Shown: positions 43,682-53,459, numbered from the stretch's first letter. The stretch: 64,000 bases of DNA from Pegethrix bostrychoides GSE-TBD4-15B (GCA_019359155.1 JAHHHV010000075.1:53362-117361); one strand, 5' to 3'. Notes: generated by a model not told the origin, from the letters alone. Numbers and translations: made by a program.

Positions 43682-44530
43682 CTATCCTTCTGTACTGGTA
43701 TCTTTGAGGCTTTCAACCCTGCCGTTGAGCGGCTCGGGGGCGGGTGACTCAACGGCAGGCGAATCTTCGTCTTTGCCCAGATAGGCTTCAATCACACGCG
43801 GATTGGCGCGCACTTCATCCGGCGTGCCCTGAGCAATTTTGATGCCATATTCCATGACGCTGACCCGATCAGAGATGTCCATCACCACTTTCATATCGTG
43901 CTCAATCAGCATCACCGTCAGGTCTAGCTCGTCACGGATGCGGTAGATGAAGCGAGTCAGATCGGCGGTTTCGTTCGGGTTCATGCCAGCAGTCGGTTCG
44001 TCGAGCAGCAGCACTTTTGGGTTGGAGGCTAGGGCGCGGGCGATCTCCAGGCGACGCTGATCGCCGTAGGGCAAGTTTTTGGCCGATTCCTGAGCGCGTT
44101 CGGTGCCGAGTCCCACGTAGTCGAGCAGACTAAAGGCGGCGCGGCGGGCGGCGGCTTCCTCGGCCATCACTTTAGGAGGGCGCAGCAGCGTGCCCAGCAG
44201 ACCGGTCTGCATCCGGCAGTGGCGACCCACCAGCACATTTTCCAGCACGGTCATGTTGCCAAACAGCCGGATGTTTTGGAAGGTGCGGACGATGCCGTAA
44301 CGGGTGAGCTGGTGTGGCTCTGTGCCCGTAATCTCGCGGTCTTCAAAAAACAGCTGGCCAGAGCTGGGCACGTAGAGTCCGCTCAGCATGTTAAAGAACG
44401 TGGTCTTGCCTGCGCCGTTGGGCCCAATCAGGCTGGCGATCATGCCGGGTTCCAGCGTCAGATCTACGGCGTTGACCGCTACCAGACCGCCAAACCGCAT
44501 CGTCAGCTGGCGGGCTTCAAGTAAACTCAT
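43682..44530 (-). CDS. livG: Branched-chain/neutral amino-acid ABC transporter ATPase (LivG/NatA type)
   Basis: 282 residues. It opens MSLLEARQLTMRFGGLVAVN, a LivG hallmark, with Walker A GPNGAGKTT, YGDQRRLEIARAL as a modified signature, and Walker B VLLLDEPTAGMNP. The C-terminal 25 residues beyond AYLGKD are an extra acidic Pro/Glu tail not usual in the family. The start overlaps the livM stop by four bases (ATGA), indicating translational coupling. Confidence 0.92.
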   Translation of the reverse strand: MSLLEARQLTMRFGGLVAVNAVDLTLEPGMIASLIGPNGAGKTTFFNMLSGLYVPSSGQLFFEDREITGTEPHQLTRYGIVRTFQNIRLFGNMTVLENVLVGRHCRMQTGLLGTLLRPPKVMAEEAAARRAAFSLLDYVGLGTERAQESAKNLPYGDQRRLEIARALASNPKVLLLDEPTAGMNPNETADLTRFIYRIRDELDLTVMLIEHDMKVVMDISDRVSVMEYGIKIAQGTPDEVRANPRVIEAYLGKDEDSPAVESPAPEPLNGRVESLKDTSTEG

Positions 44531-46086
44531 CCGGCGCTCCTTACATCTGCAAGTGAATCGTTGGCGGCTGGATCTGGCTCATGCAGCTCGGCTCGGCGCT
44601 GGGCACTGGGCACTAGACCTTCAGGGCGGACGATCATCATGATCACCAGCACCAGCCCAAACAGAAACAGCCGCATCTGGATCGGGTCAAGGCTGGTGGT
44701 AATAAAGTCACGTAGGGCTGGACTGCTGATATTCGGCAGCACAGAGGTGTTCAGGATGCCTTTCAGCACCTCAGCTAGCTTGGGCAGATAGAGCCGGTCG
44801 GCAGCCATGATGATGATGCAGCCCAGCAGCACGCCCGTCATGTTGCCCAAGCCACCTAGAATTACCATGCACAGGATAATCACCGACACCGAGAAGTCAA
44901 AGACGCTGGGGAAAATAGCGGTAATGTAGGCCGCATAGAAGGCTCCGGCAAACCCAGAGAAAGTCGCGCCCATCGCAAAGGCCAAGAGTTTGGTGCTGAC
45001 CCGGTTGATGCCCATGGCGCTGGCGGCTAGCTCATCTTCGCGGATCGCTGCCCAGGCGCGACCCAAGCGCGAGTCTCGCAGTCGGCCAATCATAAACATC
45101 GAAAACACGACCAGCAGTAGCACCAAGTAGTACCAGGGAAACGGACTGGTGCCAAACGTCCCGACAATCGGCAGCGAGGGGCGACCAATCGGGTTGATGC
45201 CCGTTTCGCCGTTGGTCAGGTTAAATGGCTCGGTGCAGCCGACCAGGCAAATCGCCAGCTCAGGGCGGTTCAGCAGCGTGGCCAGCAGGCTAGAAATCGG
45301 CTCGGTGATTTTGATTTCGGTGAGGTTGCGGAACACGATCGGGATAATTTCGCCGAAGCCCAGCGTCACAATCGCCAGATAGTCGCCCCGCAGCGGCAGA
45401 GTCGGCGCACCTAAGATAATCCCGGCAATCGCCGCCACCGCTGCCGCAATCCAGATCACGATCCAGAAGTTCCACTCAATCCCCAGGTGCGCTGAAGAGA
45501 GCATCCCGGTAGTGTAGGCTCCAATCGCAAAAAAGGCGGCATAGCCCAAATCGAGTAGCCCTGCATAGCCGACCGGAATGTTGAGTCCTAGCGCCAGGAT
45601 TGCAAAAATCTGGATCTGAATCACGGTGGCAATCCAGCCCGTCTGAGCAATTTGATCGGCAAACGGAAAGATCAGCAGCACAAAGGCCAGCGTCAGCCGA
45701 GTCGCCTGCTTTTGGGCTGGATTGGCCAAGCCCTGAAACGCCGCCATCAGCACCGCAGAGAGCACTGCTAGCCCCAGTCCCGCCAGCCCAAACAGCAAGG
45801 CCGTCCCGAAGGGGATTGCGGGTCGTCCCGACAGCGGCAGCAGCAGCAGCCCTTCCAGCAGGCTGGCCACCAGCAGCCAGATGCCCAGCCCCAGCCCAGC
45901 CGTACCGCCAATTTGCGCCCCGGTTTTGGGATTGGCGATCAGCTTGGTTTGACTGCTCATATAGCCCATGCCAGTGCCCAGCAGCCAGCCGATCACCGCG
46001 CCACTCCAGCCGCCAAACAGCAGCACCGTCAGCGCTCCCACGGCTCCCAGCACGCTGCTAGAGCGAATCAGCTTCAGGATGTTCAT
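44527..46086 (-). CDS. livM: Branched-chain/neutral amino-acid ABC permease LivM type, with extended N-terminus
   Basis: 519 residues, against roughly 300-420 for ordinary LivM. The permease core begins near residue 130 (IFPFADQIAQTG) and includes LGLNIPVGYAGLLDLGYAAF, a conserved GDYLAIVTLGFGEI and the cytoplasmic coupling loop SRLGRAWAAIREDELAASA. The first 125 residues add about four hydrophobic helices of glycine/leucine-rich sequence (GGWSGAVIGWLLGTGMGY). These may be a fused small membrane domain. It forms the channel with LivH. Confidence 0.9.
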   Translation of the reverse strand: MNILKLIRSSSVLGAVGALTVLLFGGWSGAVIGWLLGTGMGYMSSQTKLIANPKTGAQIGGTAGLGLGIWLLVASLLEGLLLLPLSGRPAIPFGTALLFGLAGLGLAVLSAVLMAAFQGLANPAQKQATRLTLAFVLLIFPFADQIAQTGWIATVIQIQIFAILALGLNIPVGYAGLLDLGYAAFFAIGAYTTGMLSSAHLGIEWNFWIVIWIAAAVAAIAGIILGAPTLPLRGDYLAIVTLGFGEIIPIVFRNLTEIKITEPISSLLATLLNRPELAICLVGCTEPFNLTNGETGINPIGRPSLPIVGTFGTSPFPWYYLVLLLVVFSMFMIGRLRDSRLGRAWAAIREDELAASAMGINRVSTKLLAFAMGATFSGFAGAFYAAYITAIFPSVFDFSVSVIILCMVILGGLGNMTGVLLGCIIIMAADRLYLPKLAEVLKGILNTSVLPNISSPALRDFITTSLDPIQMRLFLFGLVLVIMMIVRPEGLVPSAQRRAELHEPDPAANDSLADVRSAG

Positions 46087-46112
46087 GCTCTTCTGCTCCT
46101 AATCTGAGGCTT

Positions 46113-47189
46113 CTATACTTTTTCCTGAAGGTTTTCACCCAGCAAGCCGCTGGGTCGGAAGACCAAAATCAGCACCAGCACCCCAAACACCCAGGCATCT
46201 GTCCAGCGGCTTGAGAGGTACTGGTCGCTGAGCGCCGAGAGCAGGCCAATCAGCACGCCACCCAGCATCGCGCCCGTGATATTGCCAATTCCGCCCAGAA
46301 CTGCCGCCGTAAAGGCTCGCAAGCCTGCCGTAAAGCCCATCGTGAAGACGATGGTGTTGTTGTACAGCCCCACGAGCAGCCCCGCCGAACCAGCCAGCGC
46401 CCCACCAATCAAGAATGTGAGCACGATGATTTGATCGACGTTGATGCCGACAATCTTGGCCGCGTCTCGGTTTTGGGCAACCGCGCGCATTGCCTTGCCT
46501 GCCGGGGTTCTCTGCACAAATAGATTGAGCGCGACCATCAGCACAACTGCTACTACCAGCACGACAAGATCTTTCACCGTGAAGTCAACTTTTGACTCGA
46601 TGCCGATGGCTTCTAGAATGTCGTTGCGGGGCAGCAGATCCGGGAAGCTCTTGGGAGCGGCGGCAGTGTTGCCCATAATCGGAATAAACGAGCGCAGTCC
46701 GCCCCAAAACAGGCCGAGGTTTTGAAAGATAAACGACATCCCAATCGCCGAAATTAGCGGCGCGAGTCGCGGGGCATTCCGCAGCGGGCGGTAGGCATAG
46801 CGTTCGGTCAGCACGTTGAGTCCGGCGCAAAACCCTGCCGCGACCAGCAGCGCCGCCAGCATTGGCAAAATCGAGGTGATAAACGGCGCACCGTCCTGAA
46901 CCCCAAAAGCGCCCATCACCGTTAGGGCCGCAAATCCACCCAGCATGTACAGATCGCCATGCGCGAAGTTAATTAGCTCAATAATGCCGTAAACCAAGGT
47001 GTAGCCCAGGGCAATCACAGCAATAATCGCGCCGTTAATCAGTCCCACTAGCAGCTGCGTGATCAGCAGCGACGGGCTTTGGCTAATATCTTTGACAATG
47101 CGCGGCAGATCGAGTCCAGCCACCGGGCCTAACAGCAAAATAAAGTAGCCGACCATTACGTACAGAACAATTCTCTGCCACTGCTTCAT
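46113..47189 (-). CDS. livH: Branched-chain/neutral amino-acid ABC permease LivH type
   Basis: 358 residues from ATG at 47189 (MKQWQRIV); an upstream TTG adds six. Typical segments: LINGAIIAVIALGYTLVYGI, ELINFAHGDLYMLGGF, and the coupling loop TPAGKAMRAVAQNRDAAKIV. Eight to ten membrane helices. It lies 26 bases upstream of livM and 148 downstream of the binding-protein gene. The operon make-up is that of the cyanobacterial Nat-type neutral amino-acid or Liv systems; urea (Urt) specificity is less likely from the binding protein. Confidence 0.92.
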   Translation of the reverse strand: MKQWQRIVLYVMVGYFILLLGPVAGLDLPRIVKDISQSPSLLITQLLVGLINGAIIAVIALGYTLVYGIIELINFAHGDLYMLGGFAALTVMGAFGVQDGAPFITSILPMLAALLVAAGFCAGLNVLTERYAYRPLRNAPRLAPLISAIGMSFIFQNLGLFWGGLRSFIPIMGNTAAAPKSFPDLLPRNDILEAIGIESKVDFTVKDLVVLVVAVVLMVALNLFVQRTPAGKAMRAVAQNRDAAKIVGINVDQIIVLTFLIGGALAGSAGLLVGLYNNTIVFTMGFTAGLRAFTAAVLGGIGNITGAMLGGVLIGLLSALSDQYLSSRWTDAWVFGVLVLILVFRPSGLLGENLQEKV

Positions 47190-47337
47190 GAAACAAGCCG
47201 TCAACAACGGGTAGGTTTTGGGTGGGTAGGGATAGGGAGATAGGGATAAGGCGGAAAGCAGCGAGATGCGATTTCAAACATCCAAAAAGGGGGACAAATG
47301 CCGCAGCACCTGCCCCCACTCGGCTCAAGATGCTGGT

Positions 47338-48627
47338 CTATTTGGCATCGAGCGTTTCTGCAAAGACCCACTTGCCGTCCTTGACTTCGCTGCCTGACAT
47401 CTTGGTGCTGGTGGTGTCGCCGTTGGCATCAAAGCTCCAGTTGCCCAGCAGCCCCGGAAAATCTTTGGTTTCTAGGATGGCTTGGCGCACCGCGTCCCGA
47501 TCGTTCTCGCAGACTTCGCCAATCGCATTTAGCACCACCTGAGCGGCCTCGTAGCCATAGGCGGCATAAGGCTCTGGCTCAGAGTTGAATTTGGCTTTGT
47601 AAGCGTCGTACCACTCTTTGCCCTTGCCGGTTAGCTCTTTGGGTGGGATGCCGCCAAACGTGGCATAGACTCCCTCTGCATCTTTGCCAGCCGCGTCGAT
47701 CAGCGCCTGTTCGTTGATGCCGTCTGGCCCCATGAACTTAACTTCGGTCATGCCGACGTTCCGCATATCTTTGATCAGCTGTCCGGCGTTGTTTTGGGTA
47801 ATGCCGCCAAAGTAGATCAAGTCAGGGCCAAGATCCTTGATTTTGTTCATCACCGCCCGATAATCAGCGGCTTTGGCGTTAATGCCTTCTCGACCCAAAA
47901 CTTCTAGACCCAGTGACGTTGCGGTCTGTTCATAGACATCAGCGATGCCTTTGCCGTATAGCTCTTGGTCATCTAGGATGTAGACCTTTTGCACGCCCAG
48001 CGATTTCGTCCAGTTGGCGGCAGCCGCGCCTTGCAGGTCGTCAGCAGGCACAACGCGCGAGTAGTTGCGCTTGCTGTTGGGGTAGTAGGTGTCGGGTTCG
48101 TTTTTCTCGCCAGTTCCGGGCTTGGTGAGACCGGGATAGGTATTGGCGGGACTCACCATCATCAGGTCGCCCTGGTTAAAGATTGGGATGGCGAGCTTGG
48201 CGGCTCCGGAGTTGAAGGTGCCAATCACGGCCACAATCTTGTCGTCCGCCACAATTTTGTTGGAGTTGGCTGTCACCTGGGCGGGATCCCATTTACCCGC
48301 AGCAGCAGTTGCGTCGTCGTAGGTCTGGAACCCGACTTTCAGCTTGCCGTCACAGGTGGTGGAATTAATTTCGTCTAGCGCCAGCTGGATACTGTTGACA
48401 ATCGTTTGGGTTTGGCCGAGGGAACTGCCCGTCATCGGCAGGCTAGAAGCAATGACGACATCGCCATCGGTGGAAATGGCAGGGGCTGAAGAGGCGACAG
48501 GACTCGCTTCTGGACTGGCGGCAGTCGTGGCGGGGCTTTCGGCTGTGGTCGTAGTGGAGGGTGTACAGCTCGCGGCAAAAGAGAGCAGACCTAGCATTAA
48601 AGCAAACTGTTTCAACGAAGCCTTCAT
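47338..48627 (-). CDS. livJ: Amino-acid-binding protein of the ABC transporter (LivJ/NatB type lipoprotein)
   Basis: 429 residues from ATG at 48627 (AAAGGTG twelve bases upstream); 19 upstream codons are open. The signal sequence is MKASLKQFALMLGLLSFAASC, with the Cys as probable lipid anchor, then a Thr/Ala/Ser/Pro linker (ASPEASPVAS). The type I periplasmic fold covers about 50-420, with VVIASSLPMTGSSLGQ at its start and AYGYEAAQVVLNAI near its end. It captures amino acids in the periplasm for LivH/M/G/F. The 148-base gap to livH may modulate expression, as for many binding-protein genes. Best match by eye is NatB-like. Confidence 0.88.
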   Translation of the reverse strand: MKASLKQFALMLGLLSFAASCTPSTTTTAESPATTAASPEASPVASSAPAISTDGDVVIASSLPMTGSSLGQTQTIVNSIQLALDEINSTTCDGKLKVGFQTYDDATAAAGKWDPAQVTANSNKIVADDKIVAVIGTFNSGAAKLAIPIFNQGDLMMVSPANTYPGLTKPGTGEKNEPDTYYPNSKRNYSRVVPADDLQGAAAANWTKSLGVQKVYILDDQELYGKGIADVYEQTATSLGLEVLGREGINAKAADYRAVMNKIKDLGPDLIYFGGITQNNAGQLIKDMRNVGMTEVKFMGPDGINEQALIDAAGKDAEGVYATFGGIPPKELTGKGKEWYDAYKAKFNSEPEPYAAYGYEAAQVVLNAIGEVCENDRDAVRQAILETKDFPGLLGNWSFDANGDTTSTKMSGSEVKDGKWVFAETLDAK

Positions 48628-48810
48628 GAGCAACACCTTTTCTGAAAATTTATATTTGGAATTTTGATTCACTACTTGTATCACAACTGTACCGCTTAGG
48701 AAAGCAGCAAATTTAGCGGATTGAGATAGAAGTGTTTGCCCAAAAACACAGCGGCAGCACCAGAGCTGGCGGGTTTCGCAGGCTCTATGTCATTTTATTT
48801 CTACGCCATT

Positions 48811-48842
48811 AAAAAATGAGGTGAGCTGTGCTACCTCATTTT
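48811..48842 (-). terminator. Rho-independent terminator of dnaJ
   Basis: A perfect 10-bp stem AAAATGAGGT/ACCTCATTTT with a 10-base loop. Read on the minus strand it ends in six T residues, about 105 bases after the dnaJ stop. Confidence 0.85.
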
Positions 48843-48866
48843 CTGGATTGTAATGATGTCGGTAAT

Positions 48867-48888
48867 GATTTGCAGGAGATTTGCAGGA
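48867..48888. repeat. 11-bp perfect tandem duplication 3' of dnaJ
   Basis: GATTTGCAGGA twice, then the first four bases of a third copy. Confidence 0.9.
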
Positions 48889-48946
48889 GATTTTCGCCAA
48901 CTCACAGCAGACAAACTTGAACAGGCAGAGCCGAACCACTGTGAAA

Positions 48947-49933
48947 CTATAGCCGCATCTGTTTAAGGCTGCTGCGTGGATCGCTGCTGCGAATGCTGCG
49001 GAGCTGCTCATAGAGCTGATGTTCACTGTCGCTGAGAGCTGGCGGCGGCACAATCATCAGCCGCACCATCTGGTCGCTGCGCTCGCCACTTGCGGTTCGC
49101 CAGCCTTTGCCGCGCAGCCGCAGGGTTTGGCCAGAGCGGACATTTGCCGGAATGTTCATCGTGACGCTGCCGTCTAGGGTCGGCACTTCGACCGCAGCGC
49201 CCAGCACGGCTTCATCTGGAGTAATCGGCAGCTCGCAGGTGAGGTTATCGCCCTCAAACTTGAAAAAACTGTGCGGCTTGAGTTCAACCACCAGGTAGAG
49301 ATCGCCTCGGCGGCGGCTGACTGGGTTGATCTGGCCTTTTTCCTTGACCCGAATTCGGCTGCCCGTTTTCACGCCTGCCGGAATCCGCACGCTCAAGGTC
49401 TCGTTGCCCAGGCTGAAGCGTCGCTCAACGCCATGGAATGCTTCAGCCAGCGTCAGACTCAGGGCTGACTCCAGATCTTGGCCTGCGCCTGCCGCCGGAT
49501 CGCGGTAGCCTGAAAAGTCGTTGAAGCCGCCGGGGCTTGTGCTTCTTGCGCCTCGGTAGCTATAGCCCTGTGCGCCAGGGGTATTGCCAAACCGCCCTAG
49601 TAACTCGTTGACAAAATCATCAAAGCTGCCGTACTGGCTAAAGTCAACGCTGTTGGGGTCAAAGCCTGCGCCGCCCGGTGCGCCGCTGCTGCTGCCCATC
49701 CGATCCCAGTATTGGCCGTACTGGTCGTATTTGCGGCGCTTGTCGCTGTCGGAGAGCACCTCGTAGGCTTCGTTGATTTCTTTAAATTTGGCCTCGGCAG
49801 ACTTATCGCCTGGGTTGACATCAGGGTGATGCTTGCGAGCTAGCCGCCGAAACGCCTGCTTGATCTCGTCCGCCGTGGCCAATTTGCTCACGCCCAATGT
49901 TGCGTAATAGTCTTTGAAGCCAGTGGTCGCCAT
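48947..49933 (-). CDS. DnaJ/CbpA-type Hsp40 co-chaperone without zinc finger
   Basis: 328 residues (ATG at 49933; GTG one codon earlier also possible). J domain at 5-70 with the HPD triad in ARKHHPDVNPGD, then a Gly/Ser-rich region (GYSYRGARSTSPGGFNDF). There is no CxxCxGxG zinc-binding repeat. The two C-terminal substrate domains are at about 150-310 (LTLAEAFHGVERRFSLG, RIPAGVKTGSRIRVKEKGQ, NIPANVRSGQTLRLRGKGW). This is the class B/CbpA layout. It stimulates DnaK ATPase in the cytosol. A terminator follows. Confidence 0.92.
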   Translation of the reverse strand: MATTGFKDYYATLGVSKLATADEIKQAFRRLARKHHPDVNPGDKSAEAKFKEINEAYEVLSDSDKRRKYDQYGQYWDRMGSSSGAPGGAGFDPNSVDFSQYGSFDDFVNELLGRFGNTPGAQGYSYRGARSTSPGGFNDFSGYRDPAAGAGQDLESALSLTLAEAFHGVERRFSLGNETLSVRIPAGVKTGSRIRVKEKGQINPVSRRRGDLYLVVELKPHSFFKFEGDNLTCELPITPDEAVLGAAVEVPTLDGSVTMNIPANVRSGQTLRLRGKGWRTASGERSDQMVRLMIVPPPALSDSEHQLYEQLRSIRSSDPRSSLKQMRL

Positions 49934-50001
49934 CACCCCAGTTCCTTTAAACAGTTAAACAGTTAGATAGTTCATATATTCTGATCTCACCCTACTGATT
50001 T

Positions 50002-50613
50002 CTATCGCTCAGTTCGGTTCGGTTTTTGCTGAGCTATTGGGGCGATTGCCGTACTCTGTCCCAAGTTTTTAGCTTCCGGTTTTTTGGCTTGCAGGCTTAG
50101 CAGAATTTTGCGGCTCAAGCTATCCTTGGCGCTGCCCAAATCTAGAGCGCTGCCATAGTGTAGCAACAGATCCAAACCTTCGCTCAACCTGGGCGGACTG
50201 CTCCGCAATTGCTGATACATCCGTCGAATCACGGGTTCCGGCACTTGACGGAGCCGCTGCTGGTTGCGATCTAGGCAAAGCGTCAGCGGCGGATTGAGCC
50301 ACAGCCCCACGATTTGATCGTAGCCAATCTGGCGAGCGAGCCGAATCACGGCTCGGCGGGCGCTGCGGCGGCTATTGGTTGCGTCATAGACGGTGGGGCA
50401 GGGGAACGCGGCCCGCAGCTTCTGCTCAACCGCCTGCCCAATCAGGCTCCAGTCGCCCTGAACTGACTCACGGCCAAATAGCGCTGCTCGAATTTGATCG
50501 GTGGATACCAGGCTATAGCCTGTCTGCTGAAGCTGCTGCGCCAGACTCGATTTACCGCTGCCTGGAACGCCGATTAGCAGAATTAAGAGTCGCAATGCGG
50601 AAATCTGGCTCAA
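50002..50613 (-). CDS. P-loop kinase-like protein (polynucleotide-kinase fold)
   Basis: 203 residues. Walker A is LLIGVPGSGKSSLAQQL; STDQIRAALFG and TVYDATNSRR are motifs of the T4 polynucleotide-kinase-like kinases, including the Asp-Ala-Thr-Asn strand. The last 40 residues are basic and variable. It starts 18 bases after the glgC stop on the same strand, so it is probably cotranscribed with glgC. The substrate is unknown; kinases of this group phosphorylate RNA ends or small metabolites. Confidence 0.75.
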   Translation of the reverse strand: MSQISALRLLILLIGVPGSGKSSLAQQLQQTGYSLVSTDQIRAALFGRESVQGDWSLIGQAVEQKLRAAFPCPTVYDATNSRRSARRAVIRLARQIGYDQIVGLWLNPPLTLCLDRNQQRLRQVPEPVIRRMYQQLRSSPPRLSEGLDLLLHYGSALDLGSAKDSLSRKILLSLQAKKPEAKNLGQSTAIAPIAQQKPNRTER

Positions 50614-50631
50614 GCGCTTCCGGCTGCTCGC

Positions 50632-51921
50632 CTAGATGATCGTGCCATCGCCAATCACCGCATTTTTGAGCGTCACGACAATGCCGCTGCGGATGTAGAA
50701 GCCTAGATCTTCGCGCTGGGCTTCTTGCACGTTGTCTTTGTTGATGATCTGCACATTGCAGCCAATCCGGGCATTCTTGTCGATGATTGCTCCGCGCACG
50801 AGGGTATTCGCGCCAATCCCCAGCGGGATTTGGGTTTCACTACAGTCCGACTGCCGCTCTGAGAAGGGCTGATAGTAATCTGCGCCCATAATCAGCGTGT
50901 CCTGGATTGTGCTGCCGGACTCAATGCGCGTCCGAATTCCTAAGACCGAGTGATGCACCTGACAGTCTTTCAGAATGCAGCCATCGCCCACAATCGCATC
51001 GGTGACGGTGCAGTTGAGCATTTTGGTGGGCGGCAGCGAACGTCCGCGCGTGTAGATCGGGGCAGTTTCGTCATAGAAGCTAAAGGCTGGACGCGGCTGA
51101 TCGGTCAGCGACAGGTTGGCCTCATAGAATGCCTTGATTGTCCCAATATCTTCCCAGTACCCGTCGAACAGATAGGTCTGGACGTGATGCGTTTCGGCAG
51201 CGGCGGGCAGAATTTCTTTAGCAAAATCAGTTTGATCCACCGACTGCTTCAGCAGTTCGGTCATGGTTGCCGCATTGAACACATAGATGCCCATAGAGGC
51301 AATGTAGGGCTTCTGGCGCGCTTCTTCAGCTGTCAGCCCCAGCTTTGTCGTATCCACCTGGGCTTTTCTGAGCGCCTCACCCTTCGGCTTTTCAATAAAT
51401 GAAACAATTCGTCCAGACTCGTCTGTTTTGATCAAGCCAAAGTCAGAGGCGTTTTCTTCGCCAATGGGCAAGACGGAAATCGTGATATCGGCGTTGGTAT
51501 CGCGATGGCGCTGAATAAACTGGCTGTAGTCCATGCGATAGAGATGGTCGCCAGAGAGGATCAAATATTCGGTGATTTCGCTGTCTTGAAACAGCCAGAG
51601 ATACTGCCGCACGGCATCGGCGGTGCCCTGAAACCAGTTGGGGTTTTCGGGGGTTTGCTGAGCGGCCAAAATCTCGACGAAGCCCTGGTTAAAGGTGGAG
51701 AAATTGTAGGTGCGCGAAATATGTCGGTTCAGGGAGGCCGAGTTGAACTGGGTCAGGACGTAGATCTTGAAGATATCTGAATTGATGCAGTTGCTAACTG
51801 GAATATCAATCAGGCGATATTTGCCCGCAATTGGCACGGCGGGTTTGGCCCGCAGCTTGGTCAATGGGTACAGCCGGGTGCCAGCACCCCCGCCCAAAAT
51901 AATGGCAAGTACGTTTTTCAC
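50632..51921 (-). CDS. glgC: Glucose-1-phosphate adenylyltransferase (ADP-glucose pyrophosphorylase)
   Basis: 429 residues. The N-terminal catalytic motif is [14 protein letters not shown], with the allosteric/catalytic [16 protein letters not shown]. The glucose-1-phosphate lysine lies in [12 protein letters not shown], and the activator-binding lysine region is at the C-terminus ([20 protein letters not shown]). It makes ADP-glucose, the committed step to glycogen, and in cyanobacteria is activated by 3-phosphoglycerate and inhibited by Pi. Full length, no anomalies. The P-loop kinase-like gene follows. Confidence 0.97.
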   Translation of the reverse strand: MKNVLAIILGGGAGTRLYPLTKLRAKPAVPIAGKYRLIDIPVSNCINSDIFKIYVLTQFNSASLNRHISRTYNFSTFNQGFVEILAAQQTPENPNWFQGTADAVRQYLWLFQDSEITEYLILSGDHLYRMDYSQFIQRHRDTNADITISVLPIGEENASDFGLIKTDESGRIVSFIEKPKGEALRKAQVDTTKLGLTAEEARQKPYIASMGIYVFNAATMTELLKQSVDQTDFAKEILPAAAETHHVQTYLFDGYWEDIGTIKAFYEANLSLTDQPRPAFSFYDETAPIYTRGRSLPPTKMLNCTVTDAIVGDGCILKDCQVHHSVLGIRTRIESGSTIQDTLIMGADYYQPFSERQSDCSETQIPLGIGANTLVRGAIIDKNARIGCNVQIINKDNVQEAQREDLGFYIRSGIVVTLKNAVIGDGTII

Positions 51922-51926
51922 AATGA

Positions 51927-51948
51927 CCTCTTAACTGCCTCTTAACTG
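51927..51948. repeat. 11-bp perfect tandem duplication in the glgC 5' leader
   Basis: CCTCTTAACTG twice on the plus strand, starting six bases upstream of the glgC ATG. Confidence 0.9.
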
Positions 51949-52022
51949 CCGTTAAATAACTGCTTTACATTCGTTCGTTTCTTACCCTTAGTGTCTGATG
52001 GGAGGTAGCAGTTGGCAAGTGT

Positions 52023-53459
52023 CTAGAGGGAAGAGTTTTTGTCTGAGCTGTGAGTCCAGCTTTCGTCTGGCTCTTCAATCAGGCTCTCGAGCGCCATCTG
52101 TAAATCCTGCGTCAGCTGAGCGCTGGCCTGACGGCGATTGGTCTGGTAGTCTGGCCAGCGCTCAGAGACAGCAATTGGCTCGCCGACGGTGAGTTCAGCT
52201 CTCTGCCGTCCTAGCAGCGGGCGCGCCGTGGCATCCTGGCGCTTCAGCTTCGTGACCGTATCCCAGATCAGCAGCAGCGTTTCGGCCAGACGGTTAGCGG
52301 TTGGCTTTTCGAGAATGTAATGTCCCGTGACGCTGACAAAAGACTCAACGAGCCGCATATGCCAGAGTCGCAGGTCGGCTTCTTCGGCAATCCGGTCGGC
52401 TAGCCCCCGCTCGGCGGCAGGCGCGTTAGGTTCTAGGTCTTCGCGAAAAATTCGCTCCCAGCCCGCCTGCTCTATCCGGCGACAGCGGTCGGTAACGCTG
52501 CCTTTGGCGGGCAGCCCCAAAAACTGCTCGGCTACGGTCAGCGCGGCGTTGAGCAATGCCTGTAGGCGCAGCGTGATCTGCGCGTTGCGGGAGGCGGGCA
52601 GCGGTACAGATAGCGTCAAATCCTGGTGATAAAACTTGCTGTAGAAGCGCTCCATCAGCGAGAGCAAATGCTCGCCCAGCCTCAGCAGCCGCCGATAGAG
52701 CAGCAGATGTTCTGGTTGAATGGAGGCGGTAATCTGCGGCAGATTCGCCTCATTGCAGAGCGGCAGGCCACAGTCGGCTTCGAGCTGATCCAGCAGGGTT
52801 TCTATCGCCTGCCAAGGCGGCGTGATGTAGTGATACCGGATGCCCAGCGGCACAATGAAGACTTGCTCAGAGCGACCGGCTTTTTTGAGATCTTCAGCGC
52901 ACCAGAAGCCAAACTGGGCGATGCCGGGTTCGATCGGGCTGACAATTTCAGTATGGCCGTTGGTTGCGCCTTCGGGGGCCGCCATCATCGGGAATTGACC
53001 GTTGGCAAACAGGTGGCGAACTGAGCGCAGCCCCGCCAAATCGACCCCGCCCCGGCGAATTGGCGTGCCGCCCAGCTGCGAGAAAAACCAGCCCACCTGC
53101 GAACCTGCCCAGAGCGGAATGCCGCGATCGTAGACAAAATGGGCGTGAATGGGCTGCTTCAGCGCTACGCCCTGGGCTTTGGCGGCAGCTGGCACAGCCT
53201 GCGACAGCAAATTCAGCAGGCAAAACGGGTCGTTGACGCTGGGGTGGCGAAAGGCGATCATGAACCGTGACTCGCCCGCCTGAAACTGGCGGTATAGCTC
53301 TACGAGGCGCTCTGGATTGCGGACTTCGATTTCGGCTATTTTGACTCGCCAGCGCGTCCAGAGCGGCAGCAGCGTTCGGGCAGTCTGATAGACCAGTGGG
53401 TTAAAGTCTGGGGCAATAAAGGCTAGCGGGGGCTGCACCTGGGTAATTGATTCGGGCAA
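52023..53459 (-). CDS. PlsC-type glycerolipid acyltransferase family protein
   Basis: 478 residues from a TTG at 53459 with GGAGAG six bases upstream; the longer open frame to 53576 runs through an 11-bp repeat and is not family-like. Acyltransferase motif I is FRHPSVND (HX4D), motif III APEGATNGH. The C-terminal half (about 230-478) is a helical extension with several Trp/Arg-rich helices. This layout is typical of the long cyanobacterial 1-acyl-glycerol-3-phosphate acyltransferase-like proteins. It probably acylates lysophosphatidate or a related acceptor at the membrane; the substrate is not proven. Confidence 0.8.
   Translation of the reverse strand: MPESITQVQPPLAFIAPDFNPLVYQTARTLLPLWTRWRVKIAEIEVRNPERLVELYRQFQAGESRFMIAFRHPSVNDPFCLLNLLSQAVPAAAKAQGVALKQPIHAHFVYDRGIPLWAGSQVGWFFSQLGGTPIRRGGVDLAGLRSVRHLFANGQFPMMAAPEGATNGHTEIVSPIEPGIAQFGFWCAEDLKKAGRSEQVFIVPLGIRYHYITPPWQAIETLLDQLEADCGLPLCNEANLPQITASIQPEHLLLYRRLLRLGEHLLSLMERFYSKFYHQDLTLSVPLPASRNAQITLRLQALLNAALTVAEQFLGLPAKGSVTDRCRRIEQAGWERIFREDLEPNAPAAERGLADRIAEEADLRLWHMRLVESFVSVTGHYILEKPTANRLAETLLLIWDTVTKLKRQDATARPLLGRQRAELTVGEPIAVSERWPDYQTNRRQASAQLTQDLQMALESLIEEPDESWTHSSDKNSSL

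Larger units (their letters stand above)
48628..48946. other. Spacer between livJ and dnaJ
   Basis: 319 bases containing the dnaJ terminator, an 11-bp tandem duplication and presumably the livJ promoter. No ORF of note. Confidence 0.5.

Noticed and set aside
42961..48627. Urea (Urt) ABC transporter
   Set aside because: The binding protein opens with an amino-acid-type SSLPMTG pattern and no urease genes are linked; a liv/nat system fits better.
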